Positions 37,802 through 48,684 of a stretch of 64,000 nt of DNA are shown here, one piece after another. Position 1 is the stretch's first letter, and each line of letters begins with the position of its first letter. Source of the DNA: Helicostylum pulchrum (taxonomy: Eukaryota > Mucoromycota > Mucoromycetes > Mucorales > Mucoraceae). The stretch spans positions 1-64,000 of the forward strand of contig JAIXMO010000010.1 of NCBI GenBank assembly GCA_025677825.1, read 5' to 3'. The notes beneath the pieces are model-generated. The model was not told the DNA's origin and made no database searches. It was given only the letters and a program-made list of their open reading frames with translations. Position numbers and translations under genes: made by a program.

Positions 37802-39919
37802 ATGAGCACTGATCTAGAAAAAAGTAAATTTAAAAAATATTCTATATTAAAACTTACTCGTCAAATAATAACTTTTTGTATAGTATCTATCTCTGATGAA
37901 GAGAATGGAGGCTCTGAAAGCTACCATATCGAAAAAGGGACCGAGACTGTAATGATGAAGGAAGACGTAATACCAGTCTATGACCCTAAAGAAGACCCGA
38001 AAAATCCTTTGGTAAGTTTATTACGTTGCAGATTATATGTAAACAGGTACAATTTTTAATGCTAGCATGTTGGTTATAGAATTGGCCTAGAGGAAAGAAA
38101 AATATGAATATTGCCATCATGTTATCAATTAGTTTTATGAGTTACTTTTCTTCTACTATATATGTAAAGTATTATTCTTTTTCTTTAATTGTACAGGTAC
38201 ATTAATACTTACATTAACAGGTGCCTGCTTCTCATGATATCATGCTTTATTTTAACACGGATTTGACGGTAAATGATTAGATATTTCGATCTACCCAAGC
38301 TAAACGTTTTTTTTTTCCTCCTCTTCCCCTTGAATTTATTAGACAATTAATGCAACATTTGCAATCTTTTTACTAATGAATGGTGTGGCGGTAAGTTGCA
38401 AGCATACAAAAAAAAAAAAAAAAAAAAAACTCGGCTAATTTTTATATATAGCCTTTGTTTTGGGCTCCATTAAGTGAGAGAGTTGGTAGAAAGTAAGATA
38501 ATATTAACCAAACTATTGTACATAAAGCTAACGCTAGAAAAAAAGATGGATTTACATCATTGCAATGATTTTATATACAGTATGTACGATCATTTGCGGC
38601 ATTTCGAAAAACATAGGCATGTTTTTTGCATTTCGAATTATTCAGGGTTGCTTTGCATGCGTTGGTCAGGCTGTTGGAAGCGGCACAATATCTGACTTGT
38701 GTCAAGCTAGCGAAAGAGGAAAGATGATGAGTTACTACATCTTTAGGTAACTTGATATTTTTTTTTCTTACGACTTATCATTGACTTCCTTTTTAGTTTG
38801 ATTTTAGGCCCGCCTGTTGCAGCTATCGTAGGTGGTTATATAGATCAATACCTAGGTTGGCAATGGATCTTTTATATTATGGCAATCATGGGAAGTATCC
38901 TGACTATTGTTAGCATTTTATTCTTATCTGAATCTCTTTATCGCCCAGAACGGGACAATTTACCTAAACCTTCAACTCTGGGTGATCGTTTAAGGAGAAT
39001 GAAATTTAATCCAGTAAGTTATAATACATTTTTAATAAGCAAAATGTTTCTTAATTTTTTTTTTTACTCTTAGTTTTCGTCTCTTATTTTACTGAAAGAA
39101 CCTGATGTCTTTCTTGTTTGCTTGTCTATTGGAGTATCGTTTGGTTGTTTTTACTTTTTCGTAGCTATTTTACCTTCTACATTTAGTCCCATTTACGGGT
39201 TCTCCCCTAGCCAAGTCGGGCTTTGTTTCATTGCAGGAGGGCTAGGAAACGCTTTAGGGTCCATTGTGGTGGGCCACATCGATTACCGGTACTGCACGTA
39301 TCAGAAAAAGAAAAACGGTGGTGTAGATTGCAAAGAGTTCAAGTTGAAGCTAATGTACGCTGTTATACCCTTTATATTCTTGGGCACTTTATTGTACGGT
39401 TGGTTCCTTCATTTTAAATTACATTGGATGGGAGCACTCGCTGTATTTTCATGTAGTAAGTTTTTTTTTTAAAGACACTGAAACGTTTTTTTTTTTTTTT
39501 TTTTTATTAACTGGTATTGATAGGTGCATTCGGAATCATGTTCACAGTGACTATAGTAACCAATTATCTGGTTGAGTCAAATTTAAAGGTAGCAGCATCA
39601 GGTACATATCTTAGAACAAACATGATATATATATATATAAACAATAATAACGATTTCCGTTTATTAAGCCGTGGCAGCTAGTAATTTCTCTCGAAGCCTT
39701 TTTGCAATGATATTCTCTATATCTGCAGTCAAGATCAGAGAAGCTATGGGTGATGCATGGACATAGTAAGTCATATAACATATTATACGAGCATTACTAA
39801 CTTTTTTTTTTTTCATAAAAAAAAGTACATTTATGGCCATTTTAATGACGGTCCTGTATCTCGTATGTACTCCTATAGTCATAAAATATGGAGAAGGGTG
39901 GAGGCAAAAGAGAAGCTAA
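37802..39919 (+). CDS. MFS transporter, DHA1-like
   Basis: Proton-coupled membrane transporter of the major facilitator superfamily, closest in pattern to fungal DHA1 drug/polyamine exporters. Twelve exons (37802-37823, 37884-38011, 38080-38163, 38221-38268, 38343-38390, 38452-38492, 38546-38746, 38797-39013, 39074-39455, 39524-39601, 39669-39765, 39826-39919) give 479 residues. Signature elements: PLFWAPLSERVGRKW (loop 2-3 motif), FRIIQGCFACVGQAVGSGTISDL, GPPVAAIVGGYIDQYLGWQWIFYIM (antiporter motif C region) and LYRPER after TM6. About 12 hydrophobic segments. A 45-residue charged N-terminus lacks known domains. Substrate unknown; loss of intron 9 or others would not keep the frame, supporting the model. 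Confidence 0.85.
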
Positions 39920-40735
39920 ATTATCCAAGTATATACTTTGGCTCTAATAAAAAAAAAACGGACTGTTCTGTTTATCTGCGTGTCGATCATATATATTTAT
40001 ACCAATAATACACAATAGGTACAGATTATTACAATTCTGTATTTACCAATTGTTTTATATCCTCTGTAGAAATGATACGTATACTTCTGACATTGATAAA
40101 ATGCAAGGCAGTGTTCTTTAGTACATACCCTTTTATTCAGATATTTTTTCTGGAATTTCTGAAATCAATGTTTCAGTTTTCCCAAATTTAATAAAGTATT
40201 TTTTCCACTATTTCCCCTGGCGCGCTAAAGAACATCCACCGAAGAAAAAAGAAGGAGACACTTCTCAACCAAAAAAAATTGTGTTACCAACTCTCGGCTA
40301 CTATATTAAAAAAGCAGTAAAAAAAAAAAAGAAAAAAAAGTTCTACTATGTGTAATCTTTCTTTTTAGTAAAAAGCACGACCTTTTTATGTACAAAAATT
40401 AAAACCTGTATATTTCAGGGCTTTGACACCATCACCATCTTGCTATTGTTTTAAACAGCCCTATTTATTTGGCGTATATTAACCAAAAGGGACAATTTTA
40501 CTGAGGCAGGGGGGAAGAAAGATTATACTTCTAAAACATATACGCTCTTTTTTTTTTACCAGAGAGGGGGGGGGGGGGGGGTGGTGGTTATTTAGCTTCG
40601 GAAAAAGAACGTCAACAGCAAAAAAAAGTGAGTTGCATGCTTGATATAATGTTACACGTATAAAGTGTTGATCTTCTTTTTATTTTTTTTAAAAAAAAAG
40701 TTCTCTTCTTTCCCTTCCTTTCTTTCTAAAATAAA
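39920..40735. other. Spacer with a G16 tract
   Basis: No gene seen. It holds the MFS 3' flank and the promoter of the 7TM gene. A pure run of 16 G lies at 40566-40581, followed by GTGGTGG, on the strand read in the direction of the 7TM gene and about 155 bp before its start. A pyrimidine tract (about 40700-40728) immediately precedes the start codon. Confidence 0.45.
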
Positions 40736-42178
40736 ATGCCTATATTTGACCTCGCAGTGTTTGATAGAACGCTTCAACCAGACGATTCAGAAATCGCCTC
40801 CGAGTTTGTGTCTCTGGTATGTGTAACAGTTCTCTCACTCTTGATCGGAATCAAAACATACAATGTCCAATTCAAGTACCTGTCTTGTTCTCGTTGGTTA
40901 ATTATTGCCTTGTATTTGCTTTCTTGGGCATTTACTGTATCTGCAGCAATTTTCGTCTCAACAAACAATGGTATACCATTTTTTAGTTTAATTTTCGAAA
41001 ACTTTAATAGTGTTTTAAACTTTTTTTTATATATTGTAGGAAACTATGTGTCTTGCTTTCTTTCTGAAATGGCTTGCGATTTATTTTATTCAGGAACAAA
41101 AATGGTCATATATTCTTGGTATACATAAAAAAAATTAGCAGTATACTCTCCTTAATCATCCTATTTACTGTTTTTTATTGATAAAAAAAAGGTTGATTGA
41201 GAAAGTTTGGGTAGTTTCTGCATCCAGGGAAACAAGATGGAAAACAAAGTCCTATCGATTTCATGTAGTGTTGATGACTCCCTATATTGGCATATTGACA
41301 CTAATGGTAAAGATGACAAACGTTAAATATATTTAAAGTTTCTAACAGCTCCTGTTTTGAAGTTTATTTTCCATATAGCTGAAATTCAAGAAAATGGTGT
41401 ATGTATTATTGGTTTAGAGCTAATTGCTAGTATCCCGTTACTTGTAAGTCGATGTTTACCATTTATGCAAGGCTATAATATTAATATAGACATTGTATGT
41501 GTAGATTTATGACTTTGTAAGTTTATATATATAAATTAAGGTTACAACAAAACAAAAAACAAACTCAAAATTATTCGATACAGGTTTTCAATACATATAT
41601 GACGATCTTATTTATTAAACCTTTGATGAGATCAGAAGACGGTACGCATGTAGGTTGGAAGGCGTCTAGATTACATGATGTAGCAAGACGTACACTGGTA
41701 GCTTCCATCGTAGCACTTTTAGTATCATTTGCAAATATCTTGACACTCACTTTATTTAATGGTAGAGAAAGAGGTGTACTTTGTCTTACTTGTTGTACAG
41801 TAGATGTCACTATTAACGTTGCGACAATTCATTGGGTAAAACTAAATCTTATATAAAAAAGAGGGAGATAAAAAAAAAATACTAATAAAATGTATAATTG
41901 TATAGGTTACAGCGAATAGAGGGAAAAAAATTAAAAAGGGACAAAAGAATAACACTTCCAGTGTTCCTACAAATGAGGCTTCAACAGAAGTTCCGGAAAA
42001 TATTGTCTCCGCAAATGCAGACATGCATCATTTTAAGAACCATTATTATAATAGTCAGAATACGCCTTCTTTTGAATTAGATTATTATACTCCAAAACAA
42101 GATGAAGATATGAAATCAAGCAGACCTTCATCTCTTCAAGAATCTCAGAGTAGTCAAAAGACACTAACTAAAAAGTAG
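40736..42178 (+). CDS. Seven-transmembrane receptor-like protein (orphan)
   Basis: Predicted polytopic membrane protein with about seven hydrophobic helices and a hydrophilic Ser/Thr-rich cytosolic tail, the layout of a GPCR-like receptor. Seven exons (40736-40970, 41040-41118, 41192-41306, 41339-41443, 41505-41516, 41584-41835, 41906-42178) give 356 residues. Segments include SLVCVTVLSLLIGI, SRWLIIALYLLSWAFTVSAAIF, LFYSGTKMVIYSWLIEKVWVVS, MTPYIGILTLMFLTAPVL, GLELIASIPLLIYDFVFNTYMT and RTLLVASIVALL-type helix RRTLVASIVALLVSFANIL, then LCLTCCTVDVTINVATIHWV. The 12-nt exon (IYDF) and a 32-nt intron at 41307-41338 are unusual but keep the frame. I know similar unnamed proteins in Mucorales; ligand and coupling are unknown. 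Confidence 0.7.
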
Positions 42179-42313
42179 TAATAATAATAATAACAATAAT
42201 AAATAATCATGACCATATGTATTTGAGTAACCTATAAAGTTTGTTGTTTATTATTTACGTTGAATGCTGTTCTCCTTCTTTCCTTTAGGGAGATCTGAAA
42301 CAAAATACATATA

Positions 42314-44318
42314 TCAAGAACGGGGGAGAAAAAAGTTGTTAACTTTCTTCTTTTTATCTTCATTTGTGGGAGGTGATTTTCGTCGTTTGACAGAAGTATT
42401 GGGTGCGTTACAATCCTGTTGTGAAATCTCTAAAGCAAAATGATAATCCGTATGCTCGTCTATGTCGGCTACGGAAACTGTTTGTTTACAGTTATCACAA
42501 ACCCATGTTTCAGCATCTGTTGGCTTTACTGGTAAAGGCTTTTTGAAAAACAAATTCTTTTTGGTTACAGGTGGTGGTGGATGAATAATGGTGCTGTTAG
42601 CAAGATGAGCACTGGTACTAGAAGTAGTAAAGAAACGGTTCAAAGTATGTGATTTAGAAGATTCATCATGAGACAGTCCAGACGCGATCAAGTCGAGACC
42701 TAAACAAGGATACGCATCTGGGATCGAGTTATAACTTTGCTGAAACTTTTTGAGTAGACTTTCTATTTATTTATTTTTTTTTTGCCAAAATCATTATTAG
42801 TCTAGATTTTTTTTTTTTTTTTTTTGGTTTCTTACCGTTGTTTTTCATATCATCTTTGGGAAGGGAACCTATAGCCTTTGTTCTATAGGATCCAAAAGAA
42901 CGATAACGTATAGTGATGTTTTTAGGCCATGTTCCGAAATCCTCGTAGTTTCGAAGAATACGCGTGTGTAACTCTACGGATAATATAGAGAACCATGGTT
43001 GCATCTGGGTAGGGTTTTGAATGGCTGGGTTAAATGCTTTTGCGGCCATCAGTGATTTAGGAGCTTTCATAGAGGTTACTTATAATTAAAAAAAAAAAAG
43101 TGAGCCGATAGAAATTGATACAAAGGAAAAAACCCTTTTTACCTTCTTCATCATCAACACCACGACAAATATTATAAATATATAACCCAGTGGAAACTCC
43201 AAACTTATCTTGAAGCTCTTTTATACTGTACTTCCAAAGTTCACGGGCATTTGAAATCTCTAGATCAGAGCCAACTTCGGCGCCTAATTTACCACCCAAG
43301 TTTCTGATTTTTTTAAAGGGTACATCCGCCATAAATGTTTGACGGGCAGCTTCTCTTAACACGGTTTGTTTATTGGGCTTATTTTTACTCGAGCATAATT
43401 TAGCCACAGTTTTATAATGAGCGATACCTGCCGAGCAGGTATACTGTAATTTATCATAGATTTCTTTACGAATTTCTGTCGCGAGTTCTGCACCTATGGC
43501 CAACTGTAAATCACGCCATGTAGTTGTCTTCCATTGTTTTTCTGATGACGATTCTGACATGTCCTCATCAGGTGAGGTGACCACGACGCCCAAAGTATGC
43601 CAGTCAATTAAGGCCCCGCAATCCTCGTCGTGCAATTTATCTAAAAGCTGAGGTACGTAACGTTCGATCAGTCTTTGATTTACAGTTTCAGTGACATCTA
43701 AAAAGCCTTCATCGGTCCCAATCTTTTGAATTGTACCACAATATTTATGAAAGATCTTGAAGATTTCTCTAGACGCGTTTCGGTACGGTTCAAGAGATAC
43801 TTTGTGTGTACGACGGTCTGGGTTTGGATGGTAGCGTGGTTCGGTGTCGTTGGGGCCGTAGGTGGCGACATGCAATAGTTTGATATTGGGACATATCTTT
43901 TTCGCATCGTCAATATCTGCGTGTCTTTCAACGCCGGCTTTTCTGGCTGCATAGTTAACTAGTACATATTAAAGTTAGACAGGGGGTGTATACGTGGGGA
44001 AAAAATATGAAGTGTGTGTGTAAATTTGTTTACATATTTATACCTGCAATTAAACCTCGCCATTGTTGAACTGCAGCTGGAACATCAAAGGGGATACCTA
44101 AACGTACTTGCTCTAAGACGAAAAAAAAAAGTTATGGGTTGCCGCAGTTTACTCATTTCGAAATGAGCTTTTCTTTACCTACTTGACAATAGAAACAGTC
44201 TGCAGCGTATATACGTTTAGAAAACTCTAGTATTATTTTATTTTTTAAAGAATAATTTACCTAGATCGATATGTAATATACAACGAGAGTTCTTTAAGGC
44301 GGTAGGTAAAGTGCTCAT
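42314..44318 (-). CDS. RAD30: DNA polymerase eta (Rad30)
   Basis: Y-family translesion polymerase that bypasses UV dimers, recruited to stalled forks by ubiquitinated PCNA. Six exons (44318-44261, 44199-44179, 44112-44044, 43958-43143, 43078-42836, 42762-42314) give 551 residues. The catalytic metal site begins HIDLDCFYCQVE, completed only by the 21-nt exon 2. IGTDEGFLDVTE carries the second acidic pair; SAGIAHYKTVAKLCSSKNKPN and KIRNLGGKLG mark palm/thumb and HhH-like elements. The little-finger domain follows. A UBZ zinc finger (CDNCKQTV ... DEHTDYH) binds ubiquitin. The tail VNNFFLPRS resembles the end of a PIP box, lacking the usual Gln. Length is near yeast Rad30 (632) though shorter. 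Confidence 0.94.
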
Positions 44319-44521
44319 TTTTTTTGGAAAAAGGCTAATTTTTTTTTTTAATCATTCACAAAATACAAATTTAACATAACAAATGTGACTATTTATGCGT
44401 AAAGTAAAAAAAAATAAAGGGTTTTTATTTATCATAAAGTTTTTTTTTTTGTTAAAACGAGCTACTTGTAGAGATAGTATTTAACAAGTATGATTTTTGA
44501 AATAGAGTGTGGATTACTTGT

Positions 44522-44900
44522 TTAACACTTGCATGTTTCACCACATTCGCAACCTATAAACATTAGCGTTAGTAGACGCGCGCACGAGAGAGAGAAGAAA
44601 AAAAACGCGTATTTTAGATGCGAGCCATACCTTTAGCGGAATCTTTATTAGAGAGAGTGATTAGTATAAACGTTATACATATCTTTTTTTTTATATTTAT
44701 TTACCGGTACAAGCACAAGTCTTTTCCTTCTTCTTTTCTTGCTTGTTACAGTTTACACAGGCACAGCTATCGCCACATTTACAGTCTTCAGTACCAGCAC
44801 AGCTAAGGAGTACGAAGATTTAAATAACATGATTCATCATTTTGATTTTTAAAACTTACTTGCAGGTATTGCTATTATCTTTCTTACAAGGACAGGCCAT
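44522..44900 (-). CDS. Metallothionein, 56 residues
   Basis: Small Cys-rich metal-binding protein. Three exons (44900-44860, 44802-44705, 44553-44522) sum to 171 nt and encode 56 residues with 15 Cys. Cysteines occur in seven C-x-C pairs (MACPC, CNC, CKC, CAC, CAC, CEC, CKC) plus one lone Cys after CACVN. A lysine/glutamate linker (KQEKKKEK) separates a nine-Cys N-terminal cluster from a six-Cys C-terminal cluster, like the two-domain beta/alpha layout of classical metallothioneins. No aromatic residues or His are present, also typical. It likely buffers Cu(I), Zn or Cd. Each exon is too short to be called as an open frame. The promoter side (44901-45165) has a TGACGT element at about 45057, significance unknown. 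Confidence 0.88.
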
Positions 44901-45165
44901 TTTTTATTATTGTATAATATAAAGTAAAAAAGAAAAGAAAGAGAGAGGGTTTTTTCCCCCGGTTTTTATATTTTTTCTCACAAAAATATTTTCAATACCA
45001 GAAAACTCATGAAACAAAAAAAAACCTGTCAAAACGAGTACCTTAAAGGTAACACATGACGTTAGTTGTAAATAATAAAAACACACACACACACACACGT
45101 CAAGTATTTGGCAGGAAAGAAAGAGAATTCATGCAAAAAAAAAAAGAAATTGTTTTATTTTCGAA

Positions 45166-46232
45166 TTATGGTTGATACATTGAACTAACTCGTTTAGACC
45201 TTTCTATATCATTATTATTTGCATGATTTGAAGGAGCAGTGGCATAATCAATACAATGTCTAGGAAACACACCCTTTGTATTCCCCTTTGAAAGATTCAC
45301 ACCTTGACACCACCCATCATCATACTCTACAATCAAATCAATTTGATCTCCAGTTTCAATTTCTAATTCATCGCTTAGCGTTGGTATATAAGTAGCAATC
45401 ACAGTAAATGAGCCAATCGATTTTTGTTGATACTGAGTTGCAATAGGCGTAGTAGCTGGTGCTGCTGGTGCTGGTGGTGCAGGAGATAATTGTGGTTGGT
45501 ATTGTTGTTGTTGTTGTTGTTGTTGATTTGTAATTGTGTTTGTGATAGGTGCTACTTCATAATTATCAAATGAGTTGTTGGCTTGCGTTTTATACGGTTG
45601 AGCAGGTGGAAAATTATTATCTAAGGGTTTAGGATCGCTGTTACCGTACCCCATTGTGAAAGGGTCGGGTTTCATGCTTTGTGCTCTTAGGTTTCGACGC
45701 GCCTTCTTTTTTCTGATGATAAAAAATGCACCTACGCCAATAATTAAAACGGCTACAGCAGCTATGATACCACCAATGATACCGGCGGATGAAGAGCTAG
45801 CAGGTGATTCGGCAGATGCAGAAGTAGATGAAGGTAAACCTGCTGAAGAAGAACTGGAAGTAGAAGTAGTAGTAGGAGGTAATGATGCTCCACCACCACC
45901 TCCACCAGTTGATTCTGGTTTTTGACTAGATTTTGATTTTTCGCTAGAAGATTTTGTGCCAGATTCCTTTTTGGTACTGGATTCTTTCTTTTGTGTAGTA
46001 GACTCTTTATTTACAGAGGTAGCAGTTGGTTTTTTAATTGTGGTTGTAGTCGTTGGTTTAGCTACAAAAAAGACGTTATATATCTTTACTCCCTTTTTTT
46101 TTATTCAAACTTTTATTTATTTATTTATTTACATGCAGTTGTTTTTTCTGGTTCTTGTCTTTTTTCAGGTACCCACATGGCATTAGTGGATGTTAATGTG
46201 AATACCATTACAACTGATGTTAATTTCAACAT
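45166..46232 (-). CDS. Single-pass membrane protein with cytosolic SH3 domain
   Basis: Two exons (46232-46133, 46061-45166) give 331 residues. A signal peptide (LKLTSVVMVFTLTSTNA) is followed by a Ser/Thr/Lys-rich, probably O-mannosylated ectodomain with a hexa-Gly run. One TM helix (GIIGGIIAAVAVLIIGVGAFFII) is followed by the stop-transfer RKKKARR. The cytosolic part has Pro/Gln-rich linkers (eight consecutive Gln) and a C-terminal SH3 domain (about 265-315): VIATYIPTLSDELEIETGDQI, YDDGWCQGVN, GVFPRHCIDY. This layout resembles fungal surface adaptors such as Fus1 or a one-TM analogue of Sho1/Msb2 sensors, suggesting a role in MAPK signalling or fusion. That role is an inference; the domain layout is clear. 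Confidence 0.85.
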
Positions 46233-47500
46233 TTTTACTCTTTTTTTTTACAGCAAAAAAAAAAAAAAATAAAGGAAAAAAGAGAATTAATAAAAAAGGG
46301 GAGCGAATGATATTGATTGCCATTGATTACAAGGTATAAAAATAAGTTTACTTGGTGGTACACAACAAAACGGTAGTACAAGCAGTAGTCCTTGTTTTCT
46401 CTCTCTCTCTTTGATCGACAAAATGAATAAGCGGATTTTTGAAGAAAAAAACGTTGTTGTTTGTTACTGCTAATATTTCAGTGATCGATTTTAGCACATT
46501 GGAACGATCGGAAGTGGTTTTAAAAAAAGCAATGTACTTGCCCAAGAACAATGCTTCCTCCCCCCCCCCCAAACTAATTTTCTTTTGCTGTAAAAAATTT
46601 CGCTGAAACGAGTTATTACAGTGAAACATTTTTTTTTTATTTGAAAAGCCTGTAAAAAAAAAGAAAATTCGCAAAACAAAAAAGGGTTGTATGTGTGTGT
46701 GAACAATAACAAATAAGACTCAAATTTAGATTAATTATTTTCAAAATGATTTGGTAATACAAACGAGATGTATTTTTTCCTCAATAGGAAAAAAATACTG
46801 TTTTATATAGTATATTCACAACTTTTTTACAATTAAAAAAAAAGCTACTATTTTTTTTCTGCAAGTTTTTTTTCCCTGGTAGTTTATCTGGTTACATATC
46901 AGGCCTTTAATAAGAGTAGTTATGTTTCGCGGGATTGGTAACTTTTTTAGTTTAAACAAGCGATTGGAAAATTCCACTTTAATATAATTTCGTTTGAAAC
47001 GGAGTTTTCCTACGATAAGAAGGAAAAGAAATAATTGACAGCCAAAACCAAGCCTTAATCCTACGTGTGTAACACTCTATTCTATTTCATGCAATTGGTA
47101 AACCTTAAAAATTGCAGAGACTAAACCTAGTTTAGTTTCCTTAACACCCTGCCAAAAACTTGGACCTAATTTATATACGTATACAATGACTTTTTTTTTT
47201 TTTTAAGCTTTTTTTTGCAAGAATAAACAAGGGCTTTTTTTTTTTTTTGAAAAAAGTATATATGATTTATTTAAATATATATAGAAAAAAGAGAGATATA
47301 AAGAAAATAATAATTTTGTATTTACACAGGGGGTGGAATGAGAAAAAAAAAAAGAAACTGGAAGAAAAAGTATACAAGAAGGGAAAATGGGGAAGGGGAT
47401 TTTTGCTTTTTTTTGTTTTGAGTCGAAAAGGGTGGGAGGATTATAGTTTTACAAAATGAAAAAATGATAATATATAGTTAGATATAAAAGAAAAAAGGAA
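46233..47500. other. Spacer upstream of SH3 membrane protein
   Basis: About 1.27 kb without a supported gene. It holds the SH3 gene promoter and the 3' flank of the zinc-finger gene. A-rich and T-rich runs dominate, with a C11-type tract around 46560-46570. Open frames here on either strand are low complexity (Lys/Phe runs) and lack splice-supported extensions. Confidence 0.45.
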
Positions 47501-48684
47501 TTAGAATAAAGTGTTGATGGAATTTGTTGTTGCAGATGAAGAGAATAAAGATGAACCAAAAGTAGCCAAAGTTTGGTTTAATGCAGTCATATGAGAATGT
47601 TCAATATGGTATTTTAAACCATTCAAATTCTTGTATCTTTTACCGCATTCGCCAATAGTGCATTGGTAAGGCTTGGAAGCAATGTTGTCATTGTCATCAT
47701 TCAAAAGGTTACAATGACCGTGTTGGTTATGATATTTGAGACCATTAGGGTTCTTATAGGCCTTATCACAACTTGAAACAGGACACTTGTAAGGTTTATC
47801 GGCATTGGCATCTGAAGGAAAAACTAAACAATGTTAATACATATATAAAAACTAAAATATTATTTTTAAAAAACATACTTGTATTGGCAGAAGCTAATAA
47901 TGCACCAGCTTGAGCAAGAAAATCTTCATCCGAGAGCATTGGTGTAGGAAGATCGCCTGAAGCTAAAGCTAATTTTTTAGCAGCAGATTGAGTTAAAAGT
48001 TCTAAGGCGCTAGGAGTACCAGACGAATATTGGTTATAAGATCTTTTTTTTCCAGATTTTTTGGAGAGATTATCTTCAACAACACTCATATCATCCTCAG
48101 CACAAGAAGTTGTGGGAGAAGGAGGTGTGGAATAAGAGGAACAAGAAGAAACAGAAGAGGCAGAAGAAGAAGAAGAAGAAGTAGCATTATAAAGATCTGA
48201 AAGATAAGCAGCTGCTCTCTTTTTTAAAGTATCAATATTATTACTAGATTCATTATCGTCCATTGTAGTAGTAGGACTATTAGGCATAGAAGATTCATCA
48301 GCAGATGAAAGAGATGAAAATGAAAGAGAAGGAGACCATGAGTTAGAGTCTTCTTCATCAAAAAGACTACTTTCATCATCTTCTAAACGAACATGGCATT
48401 CTTCATAATGTTGTAAAAGATCATGAAGGTCTTCCAAGACAAGGCCACAACAAGCAAAATCACGACAGAATGACGCCTCAAGGTCTTTAGATTCAAAAGA
48501 ATCCTTGATATCATTTTGTGGTACACAAAGCTGAAAATCATAAGTACTAAAAAAAAAAAAGACGCGTTAATAAAAATCAATTTTTTAAAAAAAAAATGTA
48601 TGCTTACTCAAAATGAATATCTTGCTTAGGTACTGTAATAGTACTCATACGACGAATAGGGTTGTATTCAATTGGAACAGGCAT
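47501..48684 (-). CDS. SFP1-like C2H2 zinc-finger transcription factor
   Basis: Nuclear factor with the split zinc-finger pattern of yeast Sfp1, a TOR/PKA-regulated activator of ribosome-biogenesis genes. Three exons (48684-48608, 48546-47879, 47811-47501) give 351 residues. The N-terminus contains CRDFACCGLVLEDLHDLLQHYEECH, itself a C2H2-like finger. A long acidic/Ser-rich middle follows, including a run of Ser and a basic patch KKSGKKRSYNQY. Two C-terminal fingers are KPYKCPVSSCDKAYKNPNGLKYHNQHGH and KPYQCTIGECGKRYKNLNGLKYHIEHSH in pieces; both carry the Sfp1-type YKN.NGLKYH helix. The basic patch may be an NLS. Orthology to Sfp1 is likely but not proven. Confidence 0.85.

Noticed and set aside
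46348..46712. Minus-strand open frames upstream of the SH3 gene
   Set aside because: Driven by homopolymers, no splice-supported continuation and no recognisable motif.
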